Below, piece after piece: positions 1 through 7,213 of a stretch of DNA of 13,729 nt. The translations under genes and the position numbers were made by a program. The stretch covers positions 1 to 13,729 of the forward strand of contig CAMLEF010000085.1 of the NCBI GenBank assembly GCA_946478675.1. The letters are read 5' to 3'. Every line of letters begins with the position of its first letter. The first letter of the stretch is position 1. The notes under the pieces were generated by a model. The model was not told the DNA's origin. It did no database searches and saw only the letters and a program-made list of their open reading frames with translations. This stretch comes from an uncultured Flavobacteriales bacterium. GTDB taxonomy: Bacteria > Bacteroidota > Bacteroidia > Palsa-965.

Positions 1-1
1 G

Positions 2-166
2 GGCGCCGTGGTAGGGCAGCAGCCGTTCGGCGGGGCGCGCGGTTCGGGCACGAACGACAAGGCCGGGGCAATGATCAACCTGCTCCGCTGGGTATCGCCG
101 CGCACGATCAAGGAAACCTGGGTGCCGCCGGTGAACTACCGTTACCCGTTCCTCGCTTCGGAGTAA
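2..166 (+). CDS. pruA: L-glutamate gamma-semialdehyde (1-pyrroline-5-carboxylate) dehydrogenase, C-terminal end (partial)
   Basis: Only the last 54 residues and the TAA stop are present; the start lies outside the window. The tail carries the glycine-rich signature of the P5C dehydrogenase branch of the aldehyde dehydrogenase superfamily (QQPFGGARGSGTNDKAG), then NLLRWVSPRTIKE and the usual Bacteroidota-type ending around VNYRYPFLASE. The enzyme oxidises glutamate-5-semialdehyde to glutamate with NAD+, the second step of proline catabolism, in the cytoplasm. The catalytic cysteine and NAD-binding region lie upstream of the window and cannot be checked. The gene is closed by a strong hairpin terminator 20 bp downstream, so it is probably the last gene of its transcript. 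Family assignment is firm; whether this is a stand-alone enzyme or the tail of a larger PutA-like protein cannot be seen. Confidence 0.88.
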   Translation, partial: GAVVGQQPFGGARGSGTNDKAGAMINLLRWVSPRTIKETWVPPVNYRYPFLASE

Positions 167-185
167 ATTCCATCAACCAGAACTT

Positions 186-229
186 AAACCTGCCTTAGGA
201 TTTCCTCCCGGGGCAGGTTTTTTCTTTTT
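186..229 (+). terminator. Intrinsic terminator after pruA
   Basis: A perfect 9-bp stem (AAACCTGCC at 186-194 with GGCAGGTTT at 212-220) encloses a 17-nt loop and runs into a T-rich tract (218-229, one C interruption). It lies 20 bp after the pruA stop, as expected for rho-independent termination. Confidence 0.88.
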
Positions 230-308
230 GATAGTTCATTCATCTTTTTTTAACAAACTAAAACCACTACTTTTGACCTACCTGTTTTCCGGCAGTGTAC
301 TTGTAAAA

Positions 309-316
309 TCCCTTTG
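309..316 (+). promoter_or_regulatory. Possible -7 element of the first XRE gene
   Basis: TCCCTTTG differs by one base from the Bacteroidota -7 consensus TAnnTTTG and ends 20 bp before the ATG at 337. No well-placed -33 TTTG was found (the nearest, at 272-275, is too far upstream). This is a weak call. Confidence 0.3.
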
Positions 317-336
317 TCGGAAACAGTAGAAATAGC

Positions 337-783
337 ATGAAGTTTCACATCGGTAAGCTGGTTGAAGATCAAATCCGGTTGAAAGGAATGACGAAGATCG
401 CTTTGGCGCGAAGGGTAAAAGCTTCTCCCCAGGTGATTAATGGACTCGTGAAGCGCGCCTCGATAGATACCGAAATGCTGCAGAAAATTTCAGTTGCGCT
501 CCAGTACGATTTCTTTTCGCACTTCACCGACAACCGTCGCAAGTCGCTTGCCGTTACGGATCAGCAAGCGTTGGGCCTGCTTCGCGAGATCGGCGAGCTC
601 CGCCGGCAGATCGACGTCCTTTCGCGGCACAACGGTTACCTGCGCGAGCTTCTTGAATTGCACAACAGTCTCGGTGATGGTAAAAAAATGCAACTGCCGC
701 CGAGGACTACGAAGAATTTTCCCCCGATTCCAAATAACAAACAAGTAAACCAAACCAAAAAGAAAACACGACGGAAAGTATAG
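337..783 (+). CDS. XRE-family helix-turn-helix DNA-binding protein with coiled-coil and basic tail
   Basis: A 148-residue protein. Residues about 5-60 form an XRE/Cro-type helix-turn-helix domain: HIGKLV at the start, KGMTKIALARRV as the first helices, SPQVINGLVKR around the recognition helix, then DTEMLQKISVAL and DFF. This layout is common in small Bacteroidota regulators. Residues about 75-112 are rich in leucine with heptad-like spacing and probably form a dimerising coiled coil. The last 35 residues are Pro/Asn/Lys-rich and very basic, and may contact DNA. The start is the only ATG before the conserved HIGKL segment, preceded by an A-rich stretch and no Shine-Dalgarno. The next gene is a paralogue, with roughly half of the first 65 residues identical, so the pair probably arose by tandem duplication. 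The regulated target is unknown. Confidence 0.8.
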   Translation: MKFHIGKLVEDQIRLKGMTKIALARRVKASPQVINGLVKRASIDTEMLQKISVALQYDFFSHFTDNRRKSLAVTDQQALGLLREIGELRRQIDVLSRHNGYLRELLELHNSLGDGKKMQLPPRTTKNFPPIPNNKQVNQTKKKTRRKV

Positions 784-838
784 TCCCCCTGTGCTCCCGG
801 CGTGTCATGCGAAACCAAAAATCCCCCAAGACCCAAAC

Positions 839-1210
839 ATGGCACTTCACATCGGTAAACTCATCCGCCAGCACCTCGAGGAGGTCGGGATGACGAAAAG
901 CGAATTTGCTCGACGCATCAGCACTTCGCCGCAGAATATCTACGGCATTTTCAAACGCAAATCCTGTGATACGGAACTGCTCCGCGATATCTCCCGCGTG
1001 CTGAACTTCGATTTCTTCCAGTACTATTCCACCTCAGCCCTCGTGACCGACGAAAAATCCGGCGCAGGAAAAGGCAGCGTAGTAACGGCAATGGATCTCA
1101 AGCGCGAGCTCGACAACGCGAAGAAAGAGCTTGACATTCTCCGCAGCGAAAACGAATACCTGAAAGAGATTCACCGTCTCATGAAGGAAAAGTCGCTGAA
1201 AGGAAAATAA
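839..1210 (+). CDS. XRE-family helix-turn-helix DNA-binding protein with leucine-zipper-like tail (paralogue)
   Basis: A 123-residue protein from the ATG at 839. An in-frame GTG at 791 would add 16 residues, but the ATG places HIGKL at residue 4, exactly as in the upstream paralogue, so it is preferred. Residues about 4-60 are an XRE-type helix-turn-helix (GMTKSEFARRI, STSPQNIYGIFKRK, DTELLRDISRVLNFDFF). Residues about 83-118 (LKRELDNAKKELDILRSENE and onward) have regular leucine/charged heptads typical of a parallel coiled coil. Unlike its neighbour, it lacks the long Pro/Asn-rich basic tail. The gap from the upstream gene is 55 bp without a terminator, so co-transcription is likely and the two may form heterodimers. 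A strong terminator follows. Family is clear; target is unknown. Confidence 0.82.
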   Translation: MALHIGKLIRQHLEEVGMTKSEFARRISTSPQNIYGIFKRKSCDTELLRDISRVLNFDFFQYYSTSALVTDEKSGAGKGSVVTAMDLKRELDNAKKELDILRSENEYLKEIHRLMKEKSLKGK

Positions 1211-1230
1211 GCTCCGCTTTTCTTAAACTA

Positions 1231-1266
1231 AAAAGTCCCGTTCATGTAGGAGAACGGGACTTTTTT
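1231..1266. terminator. Bidirectional terminator between convergent genes
   Basis: A perfect 13-bp stem (AAAAGTCCCGTTC at 1231-1243 with GAACGGGACTTTT at 1252-1264) has an 8-nt loop. T-tracts follow on the plus strand, and A-rich sequence on the left arm gives T-tracts on the minus strand. It lies between the second XRE gene and the convergent lipoprotein gene and can serve both. Confidence 0.92.
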
Positions 1267-1289
1267 ATTGCGGTAATTTCTTTCGTTGC

Positions 1290-2144
1290 TCAGCGGAGAT
1301 GGATCGTATACGTGTGGCTGTTGATCGTCACCGTAGCGATATCGTCGCAGGCGCCGTTGCCGAAGTCGACTGTGCGAGCGGGCTTGTTGTCGGGCGTGAG
1401 CGTGAACGTGCCCTGCGTGAAGTGGCGGCGGCAACCGAGCGCCATGTTGCGGATGAGCGGGTTGGTGATGGTCACCGTGAAGTTGTGCCCGTTCGCACCC
1501 GTGCCGCTGGCAGAACCGGTGATCGAATACATATCGTCGCTCCAGATCAGCGTGCTTTCGCCCTGCGTCCATTCCCGCTGGCGCTGCGAGTTCCAGGTGA
1601 TCGTGCCGCCGCTGTTGGCGAGAATGATCTGGCCGTTTACGTTGATGCTGTACACGAGGTGACCGGCCGCGTTGTGCCCGTTATTCGTAACGGTCTTCGT
1701 GCCGAGCACCTGGTTGTCGTCCACGAAATAATTGTTGAATGTGATCGTGTGCGTGGAAGCGGAATCGCGGTAACGGCCGCTGTAGTAGACGAGGATCTCG
1801 CCGCGGCGCTGACGGCCATCGTTGCCCGTGCAGTTCGTCGTGCCGAAGTTGATGTGGATCGTGTCCTGGTCGGCGGTGTTCAGCGAATCGAACGTAACGG
1901 TAGCACAGCTGGTGAGCAGCGAACCTTCGTCGTTGCCGGAACCGAGACGATAAGCGCTGACGCTGCCGCTGTAGCCGGCTTCATCGGCGATGTTGTTCAC
2001 GTCGTTGAACGTGGCTTCGGCAAAAGCATTGTCGCCCGAAGCGGAAGTGTCGTTATCCTCTTCGTCCTTGCGGCAGCCGGTGATGAAAGCCGCGGAGATG
2101 GAAGCGGTGAGAAGGGCGAAAAGAAGAAGGCGGTTCGTTTTCAT
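1290..2144 (-). CDS. Predicted surface/periplasmic lipoprotein of unknown function
   Basis: A 284-residue protein with a clear lipoprotein signal: KTNR, then a hydrophobic stretch, then the lipobox ITGC with the lipid-bearing Cys at residue 24. The following charged linker (RKDEEDND) resembles the acidic surface-export signal seen after the lipid cysteine in some Bacteroidota lipoproteins; that export is inferred. The mature part is rich in Thr, Ser, Asn and Gly with alternating hydrophobic residues, suggesting a beta-sandwich. Four cysteines at 80, 105, 238 and 266 could form two disulphides. No enzyme motif was recognised. The start ATG is preceded by an A-rich stretch and no Shine-Dalgarno. 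It lies 137 bp downstream of the trmH-like gene on the same strand; I saw no clear promoter in that gap. It is a Bacteroidota-type conserved hypothetical lipoprotein. Confidence 0.8.
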   Translation of the reverse strand: MKTNRLLLFALLTASISAAFITGCRKDEEDNDTSASGDNAFAEATFNDVNNIADEAGYSGSVSAYRLGSGNDEGSLLTSCATVTFDSLNTADQDTIHINFGTTNCTGNDGRQRRGEILVYYSGRYRDSASTHTITFNNYFVDDNQVLGTKTVTNNGHNAAGHLVYSINVNGQIILANSGGTITWNSQRQREWTQGESTLIWSDDMYSITGSASGTGANGHNFTVTITNPLIRNMALGCRRHFTQGTFTLTPDNKPARTVDFGNGACDDIATVTINSHTYTIHLR

Positions 2145-2281
2145 GTTCGTTTTGTTTTTATCGGCATACTGCGCCGCTGGCGTGGAATTTCCTGTTTCGG
2201 TGATAAGACGGAAACAACAGCACAGCGTTTAAAAGCAGGAATGGAGATTGATATAAAAATATGAAAATCAGCTGAAAACAG

Positions 2282-3079
2282 TTAAGCCGACGGTTCTCTT
2301 CCCGGCATCCTGCGGCGAAATTCCGAGCAGGCGATGGCCGTTGCAACTGCAGCATTCAGTGATTCCGGACCGCCCGCCGAAGAGAAGCTCGGGATCGTGA
2401 TGCGATCGGTGATGAACGTTTCCGTTTCGGGACGAATGCCGTTCGCTTCATTGCCGATGACCAAAAATCCATGCGTGGAAAGGGGGCTGTGATAAATGTC
2501 TTTGCCTTCGAGAAACGTGCCGTACACGGGCAATTTCGTTTTCGCCGGCAGCTGCTTCATCATGCGCGGGAAAAATTCTTCGAGCGGCAGCTCATGCACG
2601 CGCACTCTGGTAATCGAGCCCATCGACGCCTGCACAACTTTCGGGTTCCAGGTTTCTGCCGAATCCGGCGAGCAGATGATGTCACGGATGCCGAACCAGT
2701 CGGCGATGCGGATGATCGTGCCCAGGTTGCCGGGATCGCGGATGCCGTCGAGCACCAGTGTGAATTGTTCAGCCAGCGCGGAAAAATTCAATTCCTCTTT
2801 CGGCGTACGCACCACCGCGAGCACGTCCTGCGGCGTCACGAGCGAGGAGATGCGGGAAAGCTCATCGGCGGTAACGGCAACGGTTTCTTTCGCTTTGGAA
2901 AGGACGGCACGATGCTGCTTCATCCACGGTTCCAGCGCGTACAGGGCTTCCACACCGAAGGATGAGTCGAGCAATTCGAGCACGAGCTTGCTGCCTTCCG
3001 CAACAAACAATCCCTGCTCACGACGGCCTTTCTTCTGCCGGAGCGCACGCAATTGTGAAAGTTTTCCTTTTGACAGCAT
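2282..3079 (-). CDS. TrmH/SpoU-family RNA 2'-O-ribose methyltransferase
   Basis: A 265-residue protein with the three SPOUT motifs in order. Motif 1 is at about 110-130 (LDGIRDPGNLGTIIRIADWF, with Asn118 and Arg124 at the usual catalytic places), motif 2 at 207-214 (VIGNEANG), and motif 3 at 228-249 (IPSFSSAGGPESLNAAVATA, with Ser240-Asn242). The N-terminal ~100 residues form the RNA-binding substrate domain of this family (FVAEGSKLVLELL at 25-37). It should transfer a methyl group from S-adenosylmethionine to a ribose 2'-OH in rRNA or tRNA; the exact nucleotide cannot be read from sequence. Length matches the family. A three-residue expansion (SSAGGPES) just before the motif 3 Ser-Leu-Asn is slightly unusual. 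It is divergent from tamL, with 137 bp between starts. Confidence 0.9.
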   Translation of the reverse strand: MLSKGKLSQLRALRQKKGRREQGLFVAEGSKLVLELLDSSFGVEALYALEPWMKQHRAVLSKAKETVAVTADELSRISSLVTPQDVLAVVRTPKEELNFSALAEQFTLVLDGIRDPGNLGTIIRIADWFGIRDIICSPDSAETWNPKVVQASMGSITRVRVHELPLEEFFPRMMKQLPAKTKLPVYGTFLEGKDIYHSPLSTHGFLVIGNEANGIRPETETFITDRITIPSFSSAGGPESLNAAVATAIACSEFRRRMPGREPSA

Positions 3080-3101
3080 CGTTTCCTTTTCCGTGTTAAA
3101 C

Positions 3102-3166
3102 GTTCAAGGTTCAATGTTCCTGTTCGTGTCTTTAACAACCTTGAACATTGAACCTGAACCCCGAAC
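3102..3166. repeat. Mirrored GTTC heptad array (inverted repeat) in the trmH/tamL intergenic region
   Basis: The left half is four successive units on the plus strand: GTTCAAG (3102), GTTCAAT (3109), GTTCCT (3116) and GTTCGTG (3122). The right half is the mirror form: CTTGAAC (3140), ATTGAAC (3147), CTGAAC (3154) and CCCGAAC (3160). An 11-nt spacer separates the halves. The best continuous pairing is 12 bp perfect (3108-3119 with 3143-3154), extended by five more pairs after a one-base bulge. It lies immediately upstream of the tamL -7 element. Whether it is an operator, a cruciform or a dispersed repeat is unknown. Confidence 0.8.
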
Positions 3167-3177
3167 CTTTAAGGCAT

Positions 3178-3185
3178 TATCTTTG
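3178..3185 (+). promoter_or_regulatory. Bacteroidota -7 promoter element of tamL
   Basis: TATCTTTG is a perfect match to the TAnnTTTG -7 consensus. Transcription would start near 3191-3193, downstream of the TTG at 3148, which argues that the coding region starts at the GTG at 3217. No good -33 TTTG lies at the standard distance; the GAAC heptads occupy that place. Confidence 0.65.
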
Positions 3186-3216
3186 CGAAAATACGCCGAT
3201 TACCCGTCCCACGTAC

Positions 3217-5802
3217 GTGCTGAGAACTACCGCATATTTTTTGCTCACGCTGGCGATCCTCGCGCTGGAATTCTCATGCACGACCCGTCGCATGCGAAGC
3301 GATCAGGTGCTGCTCAAAAAGGTATTCATTAAGTGCGCGAATCCCGCGATCAATAAGGATGAGGTTTACAATTACGTCAAGCAGAAGCCCAACCGGAAGC
3401 TGCTCGGGCTGAATGTGCCTCACCTGATGAAGCACCGCACTTCCGGCAAGCGCGGCCTCTTCGCGAAAAACCTGATGGCGAACGGTTCGGGATTTCCGCT
3501 TTACCTGCACCTCTACAACCTCGTCAATCCGCAACGGGAAATCCGGCGTGAGCTGCGGCGCGACCAGCGTTACCAGAAACGTCTCGTGCGCTGGCACAAC
3601 CGTCAGAACAAACGCAAGTCGCGCAAAGGATCGAAGTTCGAGCAGAAGAAGGAGCCGCAGAAGCGCAAGACGATCGGGGAATTCCTCTACGGCATCGGGG
3701 AGCCGCCGGCGATTCTCGACAGCAGCAAAACGCATCGCTCCGCGCAGCAGATCGGTCTTTACCTGAATAACAAAGGCTATTTCAACAGCACCGTCCGCGA
3801 CACGATCATCTATCCCTGGTTCCAGCGCAAGCGTCACCGCAAAGCGATCGTCATGTACATCGTGGAGCCCGCGCAGCCGTACACGATCCGCAACATCAGC
3901 TGGGACATCCGCGATCCCAACCTCGTGTACGACGTCTTCTCCGATACCGCAACTTCGACGGGACACGGCACGCTGCTTCGTTCCGGCAACAATTACGACG
4001 TTGATGTTTTCGAGAAAGAACGCGACCGCATCACCCGCTCGCTGCGCAACAACGGCTACTACCAGTTCTCGAAAGATTACATCCGCTACGAAGTCGATTC
4101 CACGCTCGGCACGCACCAGGTGGACGTGAAGATCATCATCAGCAAGCAGCAATACCAGATCGACGACACGACGTGGGGCGAGCTCAGCCACCAGCGTTTT
4201 TACGTGCGGAACATCATCGTGAAGAATTTGTATTCGCTCGTTCCGACGAAAGAAGACAATTCCAATTACGATACGCTCGTGTTCAGCGATGTCGCTTTCC
4301 TGCGCAATAAAGACAGCGTTGACGGTTTACCGCTGGAGCGTCTCATGCGTTACAAACCCGAAGTGCTGGCGCCGCGCATCATCATGCGCCCGGGATTGTT
4401 GTACCGCCAAACCGATTACGAAGAAACGTACCGGCAGCTCATCAGTCTCGGCGTGTTCCGCCAGGTCGTGATCGAGCCCGTGCTGATCGGCGACAAAATG
4501 GATCTCGTGATCAAATTGTTTCCGCTGTCGCAGCAGAGCTATACGACGCAGGTGGAAGGCACGAACACGGGCGGTAACTTAGGCATCGGCGGTGCGTTTG
4601 CTTACCAGCATAACAATATTTTCCGCGGCGCAGAGCTGATCGAGTTCAAGCTGCACGGTGGCACGGAAGCGCAACAGCCGATCGCCGCTTCGGGAACAAG
4701 CACGAACGGCGGACAGCTCGCGTTCAACACGATTGAAGCCGGCGCAGATGCCTCACTTTATATTCCGCGTGATTTCTTTCCGTTCAATTATCTCGTTTCG
4801 AATAAAAGAACAGAAGAGAACCGCACGACAAAAGAACGCCGCACTGTTTTCACCGCTTCATTCAACTACCAGCGCCGCATCGACTACGACCGCTCGATCG
4901 GGAATCTCTCGTATGGTTACACGTTCCGCTACAAGAAATTTTCGCGCTTCGCCGTTTATCCCATCGAGTTGAACGTCGTCAAAGTGACGCCGCGCGAAGG
5001 ATTGATCCAGCTGCTGCAGAACGGTGATCCGCTGCTGCAATACCGTTTCTCCGATCACCTCATCAATGATTTTCGACTGACGTATGTGTTGAACACGCAG
5101 ACGCCGGACCCGAAGCAGCGGCACGTTTTCTATTGGAAAAGCGACTTCGAAGTTTCCGGTTTTGTGCCGTACGGCATTTTCAAAATGGTGGCGCCGAACG
5201 ACACGGTCAACGGTTCGTATCGCATTGCCGGTATTCCGTTCTCGCAATACATTCGCCTTTACAACGATTTCCATTATCACCTGCACATCGGAAGCCATGA
5301 AGAGCTCGTCGCGCGATTGGCGCTCGGCTTAGGTGTGCCGATGCTGAATTACCCGACGCTGCCGCTCGAGAAAAGCTTTTACGGAGGCGGCGCCAACGGC
5401 ATTCGTGCCTGGGAAGCTCGCACGCTCGGACCGGGATCGTACATCGTTCCTGCCGATCAGAAATATGCGCAGTTCGGCGACGTGCAGATCGAATACAACG
5501 TGGAGCTGCGTTTCCGCATTACGAAATCACTTAACGGCGCGCTCTTCGCCGACGGCGGAAATATCTGGCTGCTGCGCAAAGACGACGCACGTCCCGGCGC
5601 TAACATCAACACGAAGTTTTACAATGATCTTGCCTTCGGTCCCGGCGTCGGTCTGCGCTATGATCTCAGCTTTTTCATCGTGCGTCTCGACTGGGCGTTC
5701 AAGTTCCGCGATCCTTCTTATCCGTATGGAGAACGCTGGTACATTCCCGGTCAGCGGAAACTGTCGAGCAACCTGAACTTCGGCATCAACTATCCGTTCT
5801 AA
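3217..5802 (+). CDS. tamL: TamL-type outer-membrane translocation/assembly protein (BamA/TamA family, Omp85)
   Basis: An 861-residue protein from the GTG at 3217. Residues 1-21 form a signal peptide (RTTAYFLLTLAILALEFSC) ending at a probable lipid-anchored Cys21, although E-F-S before the Cys is a poor lipobox. The periplasmic POTRA-containing part spans about 22-440. It includes YGIGEPPAILD and the RSAQQIGLYLNNKGYFNSTV segment typical of the first POTRA in this family. The Omp85 beta-barrel spans about 445-861. It contains GIRAW (around 729-732), the counterpart of the L6 RGF/Y loop motif, followed by EARTLGPGSY, and ends in a terminal Phe. The role is insertion or assembly of outer-membrane proteins or lipoproteins, normally with TamB, which is not in this window. 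An in-frame TTG at 3148 lies upstream of the -7 element and inside a repeat, so it is rejected as the start. A strongly basic insert (residues 107-152) is noted separately. Confidence 0.85.
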   Translation: MLRTTAYFLLTLAILALEFSCTTRRMRSDQVLLKKVFIKCANPAINKDEVYNYVKQKPNRKLLGLNVPHLMKHRTSGKRGLFAKNLMANGSGFPLYLHLYNLVNPQREIRRELRRDQRYQKRLVRWHNRQNKRKSRKGSKFEQKKEPQKRKTIGEFLYGIGEPPAILDSSKTHRSAQQIGLYLNNKGYFNSTVRDTIIYPWFQRKRHRKAIVMYIVEPAQPYTIRNISWDIRDPNLVYDVFSDTATSTGHGTLLRSGNNYDVDVFEKERDRITRSLRNNGYYQFSKDYIRYEVDSTLGTHQVDVKIIISKQQYQIDDTTWGELSHQRFYVRNIIVKNLYSLVPTKEDNSNYDTLVFSDVAFLRNKDSVDGLPLERLMRYKPEVLAPRIIMRPGLLYRQTDYEETYRQLISLGVFRQVVIEPVLIGDKMDLVIKLFPLSQQSYTTQVEGTNTGGNLGIGGAFAYQHNNIFRGAELIEFKLHGGTEAQQPIAASGTSTNGGQLAFNTIEAGADASLYIPRDFFPFNYLVSNKRTEENRTTKERRTVFTASFNYQRRIDYDRSIGNLSYGYTFRYKKFSRFAVYPIELNVVKVTPREGLIQLLQNGDPLLQYRFSDHLINDFRLTYVLNTQTPDPKQRHVFYWKSDFEVSGFVPYGIFKMVAPNDTVNGSYRIAGIPFSQYIRLYNDFHYHLHIGSHEELVARLALGLGVPMLNYPTLPLEKSFYGGGANGIRAWEARTLGPGSYIVPADQKYAQFGDVQIEYNVELRFRITKSLNGALFADGGNIWLLRKDDARPGANINTKFYNDLAFGPGVGLRYDLSFFIVRLDWAFKFRDPSYPYGERWYIPGQRKLSSNLNFGINYPF

Positions 5803-5804
5803 GC

Positions 5805-6305
5805 ATGAAAAACGCGAAAGAATTCCTGTTGTCCTATGCGCGATACAACGTGTGGGCGAACAAACGCATCGCCGCCATTCTCGATCAGCTCGGTGATGCG
5901 ATTCTCGACCAGGAAGTGATAAGCAGCTTTTCTTCCATTCGAAAAACCGTTTTTCACGTGTGGGATGCCGAGTTCATCTGGCTGATGCGGCTGCAGGGAA
6001 AATCGTTATCGAAAGGCCCGACGTCGGAGCTGCCGCCGGGCACGCATCCTTCAGCAGGTTTTGTCGCAGGTTCCGAAGCGATGCTGTCGTTCATTGAAAC
6101 GCAGCCGGAAGAATTTTTCGCACAGCCGAATACGTACCGCAACCTCCGCGGCGAAGAATTCACGAGCTTTCATTACGAGATGATCATGCATTGCATGAAC
6201 CACAGCACCTTTCATCGCGGGCAGCTGGTCACGCTCATTCGTGAAACCGGCTGGACGGAGAAATTGCCGTCGACGGATATGATTGCTTATTTCCGGGAGC
6301 AATAA
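5805..6305 (+). CDS. DinB/DUF664 family putative metal-dependent hydrolase
   Basis: A 166-residue four-helix protein of the DinB/YfiT-like superfamily. It opens with FLLSYARYNVWANKRI, the usual first helix. The metal-binding histidine triad is intact: His51 in VFHVWDAE, and His133 and His137 in MNHSTFHRGQL. Some members act as thiol transferases or hydrolases; the substrate here cannot be inferred. The ATG is 2 bp after the tamL stop, so it is almost certainly translated from the tamL transcript and may be translationally coupled. No functional link to outer-membrane assembly is known to me. No terminator was seen in the 20 bp before the convergent glycosyltransferase gene. Confidence 0.88.
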   Translation: MKNAKEFLLSYARYNVWANKRIAAILDQLGDAILDQEVISSFSSIRKTVFHVWDAEFIWLMRLQGKSLSKGPTSELPPGTHPSAGFVAGSEAMLSFIETQPEEFFAQPNTYRNLRGEEFTSFHYEMIMHCMNHSTFHRGQLVTLIRETGWTEKLPSTDMIAYFREQ

Positions 6306-6325
6306 CGCAGCCGGTTCAGCGATAA

Positions 6326-7198
6326 TTAAAGCAGCTTGTAATTCCTGTACTCGCCGATGCGCCAGCCGGTGCTGTGTTCCAGCCACATGAGAAAGCGCAT
6401 TTTCAATCCCCATTTTTTCTGCGTCGGGTCGAAAGCGAATTCCCAGTTCTTGCGGCGAATGCGCTCCTGCATCACGAGCGGATGCGTCTCCGTGAATTTC
6501 GAAAGCGAATCGATCTGCGAATAATCGAAGCGCTCGACTTTCGGAATGTTTTTCTCCATCCACGAATCGTCGTGCCACATCTTGTGAAACGATTGCTGCT
6601 TGGCCTGTTGCGCTTCCGGCGGTTTCACCCAACCGTAATGGTAGATGTAAGCGTCAACACGTTTCACGTTCAGCTTCACGACGCCGTTCTTGCGGAATCC
6701 CTGCGCGTCGCGATAGGAGCGGATCTCCGGGTTTTTGCGGACGATGCGGATCTCGTTGCGGTACCACTTGCGCGAATCGGCAACGTAATCGTAAGAGCCG
6801 TAAAAATGTTTGTAGTGAAACAGCAATCCTTCGACACGCGCATCGTCTTTCCAGCGCTGCATGCCTTCGCGGATCGCAGTATAATATTTTTCATGCACGA
6901 CCTCGTCGCCCTGGATGTAGAAGCACCAGTCGGCATCCGGTGAAATCGCGTCGTATGCTTTATTCGTTTCTTCTGCAAGTACGCGCCCGCCTTCGCGCAA
7001 CGAATCATCCCACACGGTTTCGATGATGCGGATCTTCGGATCGCCGATGGAACGGATAATGTTCAGCGTATCGTCTTCCGATTTTCCGACAGCGACCACG
7101 AATTCATCGCAAAGCGGCAACACGGATTTGATCGCTTCGACGATGGGGTAGTCGAACTTGATCACGTTGCGTGCTATGGTGAATCCGGAAACGAACAT
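6326..7198 (-). CDS. Family 2 glycosyltransferase
   Basis: A 290-residue protein with a GT-A fold. It opens MFVSGFTIARNVIKFDYPIV, followed by VLPLCDEFVVAVGKSEDDT. The sugar-nucleotide and metal site is QGDE (Asp98-Glu99), and the family-typical WDDSLREGGRVLAEETN lies at about 63-79. It should transfer a sugar from a nucleotide-activated donor to a lipid or polysaccharide acceptor at the cytoplasmic face; there is no membrane segment and the sugar is unknown. An in-frame ATG at 7225 would add nine residues, but that stretch is encoded inside the CACGGAG hairpin, and family members normally begin at the VSGFT segment, so 7198 is chosen. It lies downstream of purB on the same strand, separated by the hairpin, and is not obviously part of a surface-polysaccharide cluster. 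Confidence 0.87.
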   Translation of the reverse strand: MFVSGFTIARNVIKFDYPIVEAIKSVLPLCDEFVVAVGKSEDDTLNIIRSIGDPKIRIIETVWDDSLREGGRVLAEETNKAYDAISPDADWCFYIQGDEVVHEKYYTAIREGMQRWKDDARVEGLLFHYKHFYGSYDYVADSRKWYRNEIRIVRKNPEIRSYRDAQGFRKNGVVKLNVKRVDAYIYHYGWVKPPEAQQAKQQSFHKMWHDDSWMEKNIPKVERFDYSQIDSLSKFTETHPLVMQERIRRKNWEFAFDPTQKKWGLKMRFLMWLEHSTGWRIGEYRNYKLL

Positions 7199-7213
7199 TA
7201 AAAAAGAAATGAA

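Noticed and set aside
1299..2264. Long open frame (321 aa) antisense to the lipoprotein gene
   Set aside because: Composition is typical of an antisense shadow; the opposite strand has a clean signal peptide and lipobox.
2496..3332. Open frame (278 aa) across trmH and the tamL start
   Set aside because: It runs antisense to the conserved SPOUT motifs and reads through the repeat and tamL start; no domain is recognisable.
3274..4191. Long open frame (305 aa) antisense to tamL
   Set aside because: Val/Arg/Glu/Asp-rich translation without motifs, produced by codon bias of the real gene on the opposite strand.
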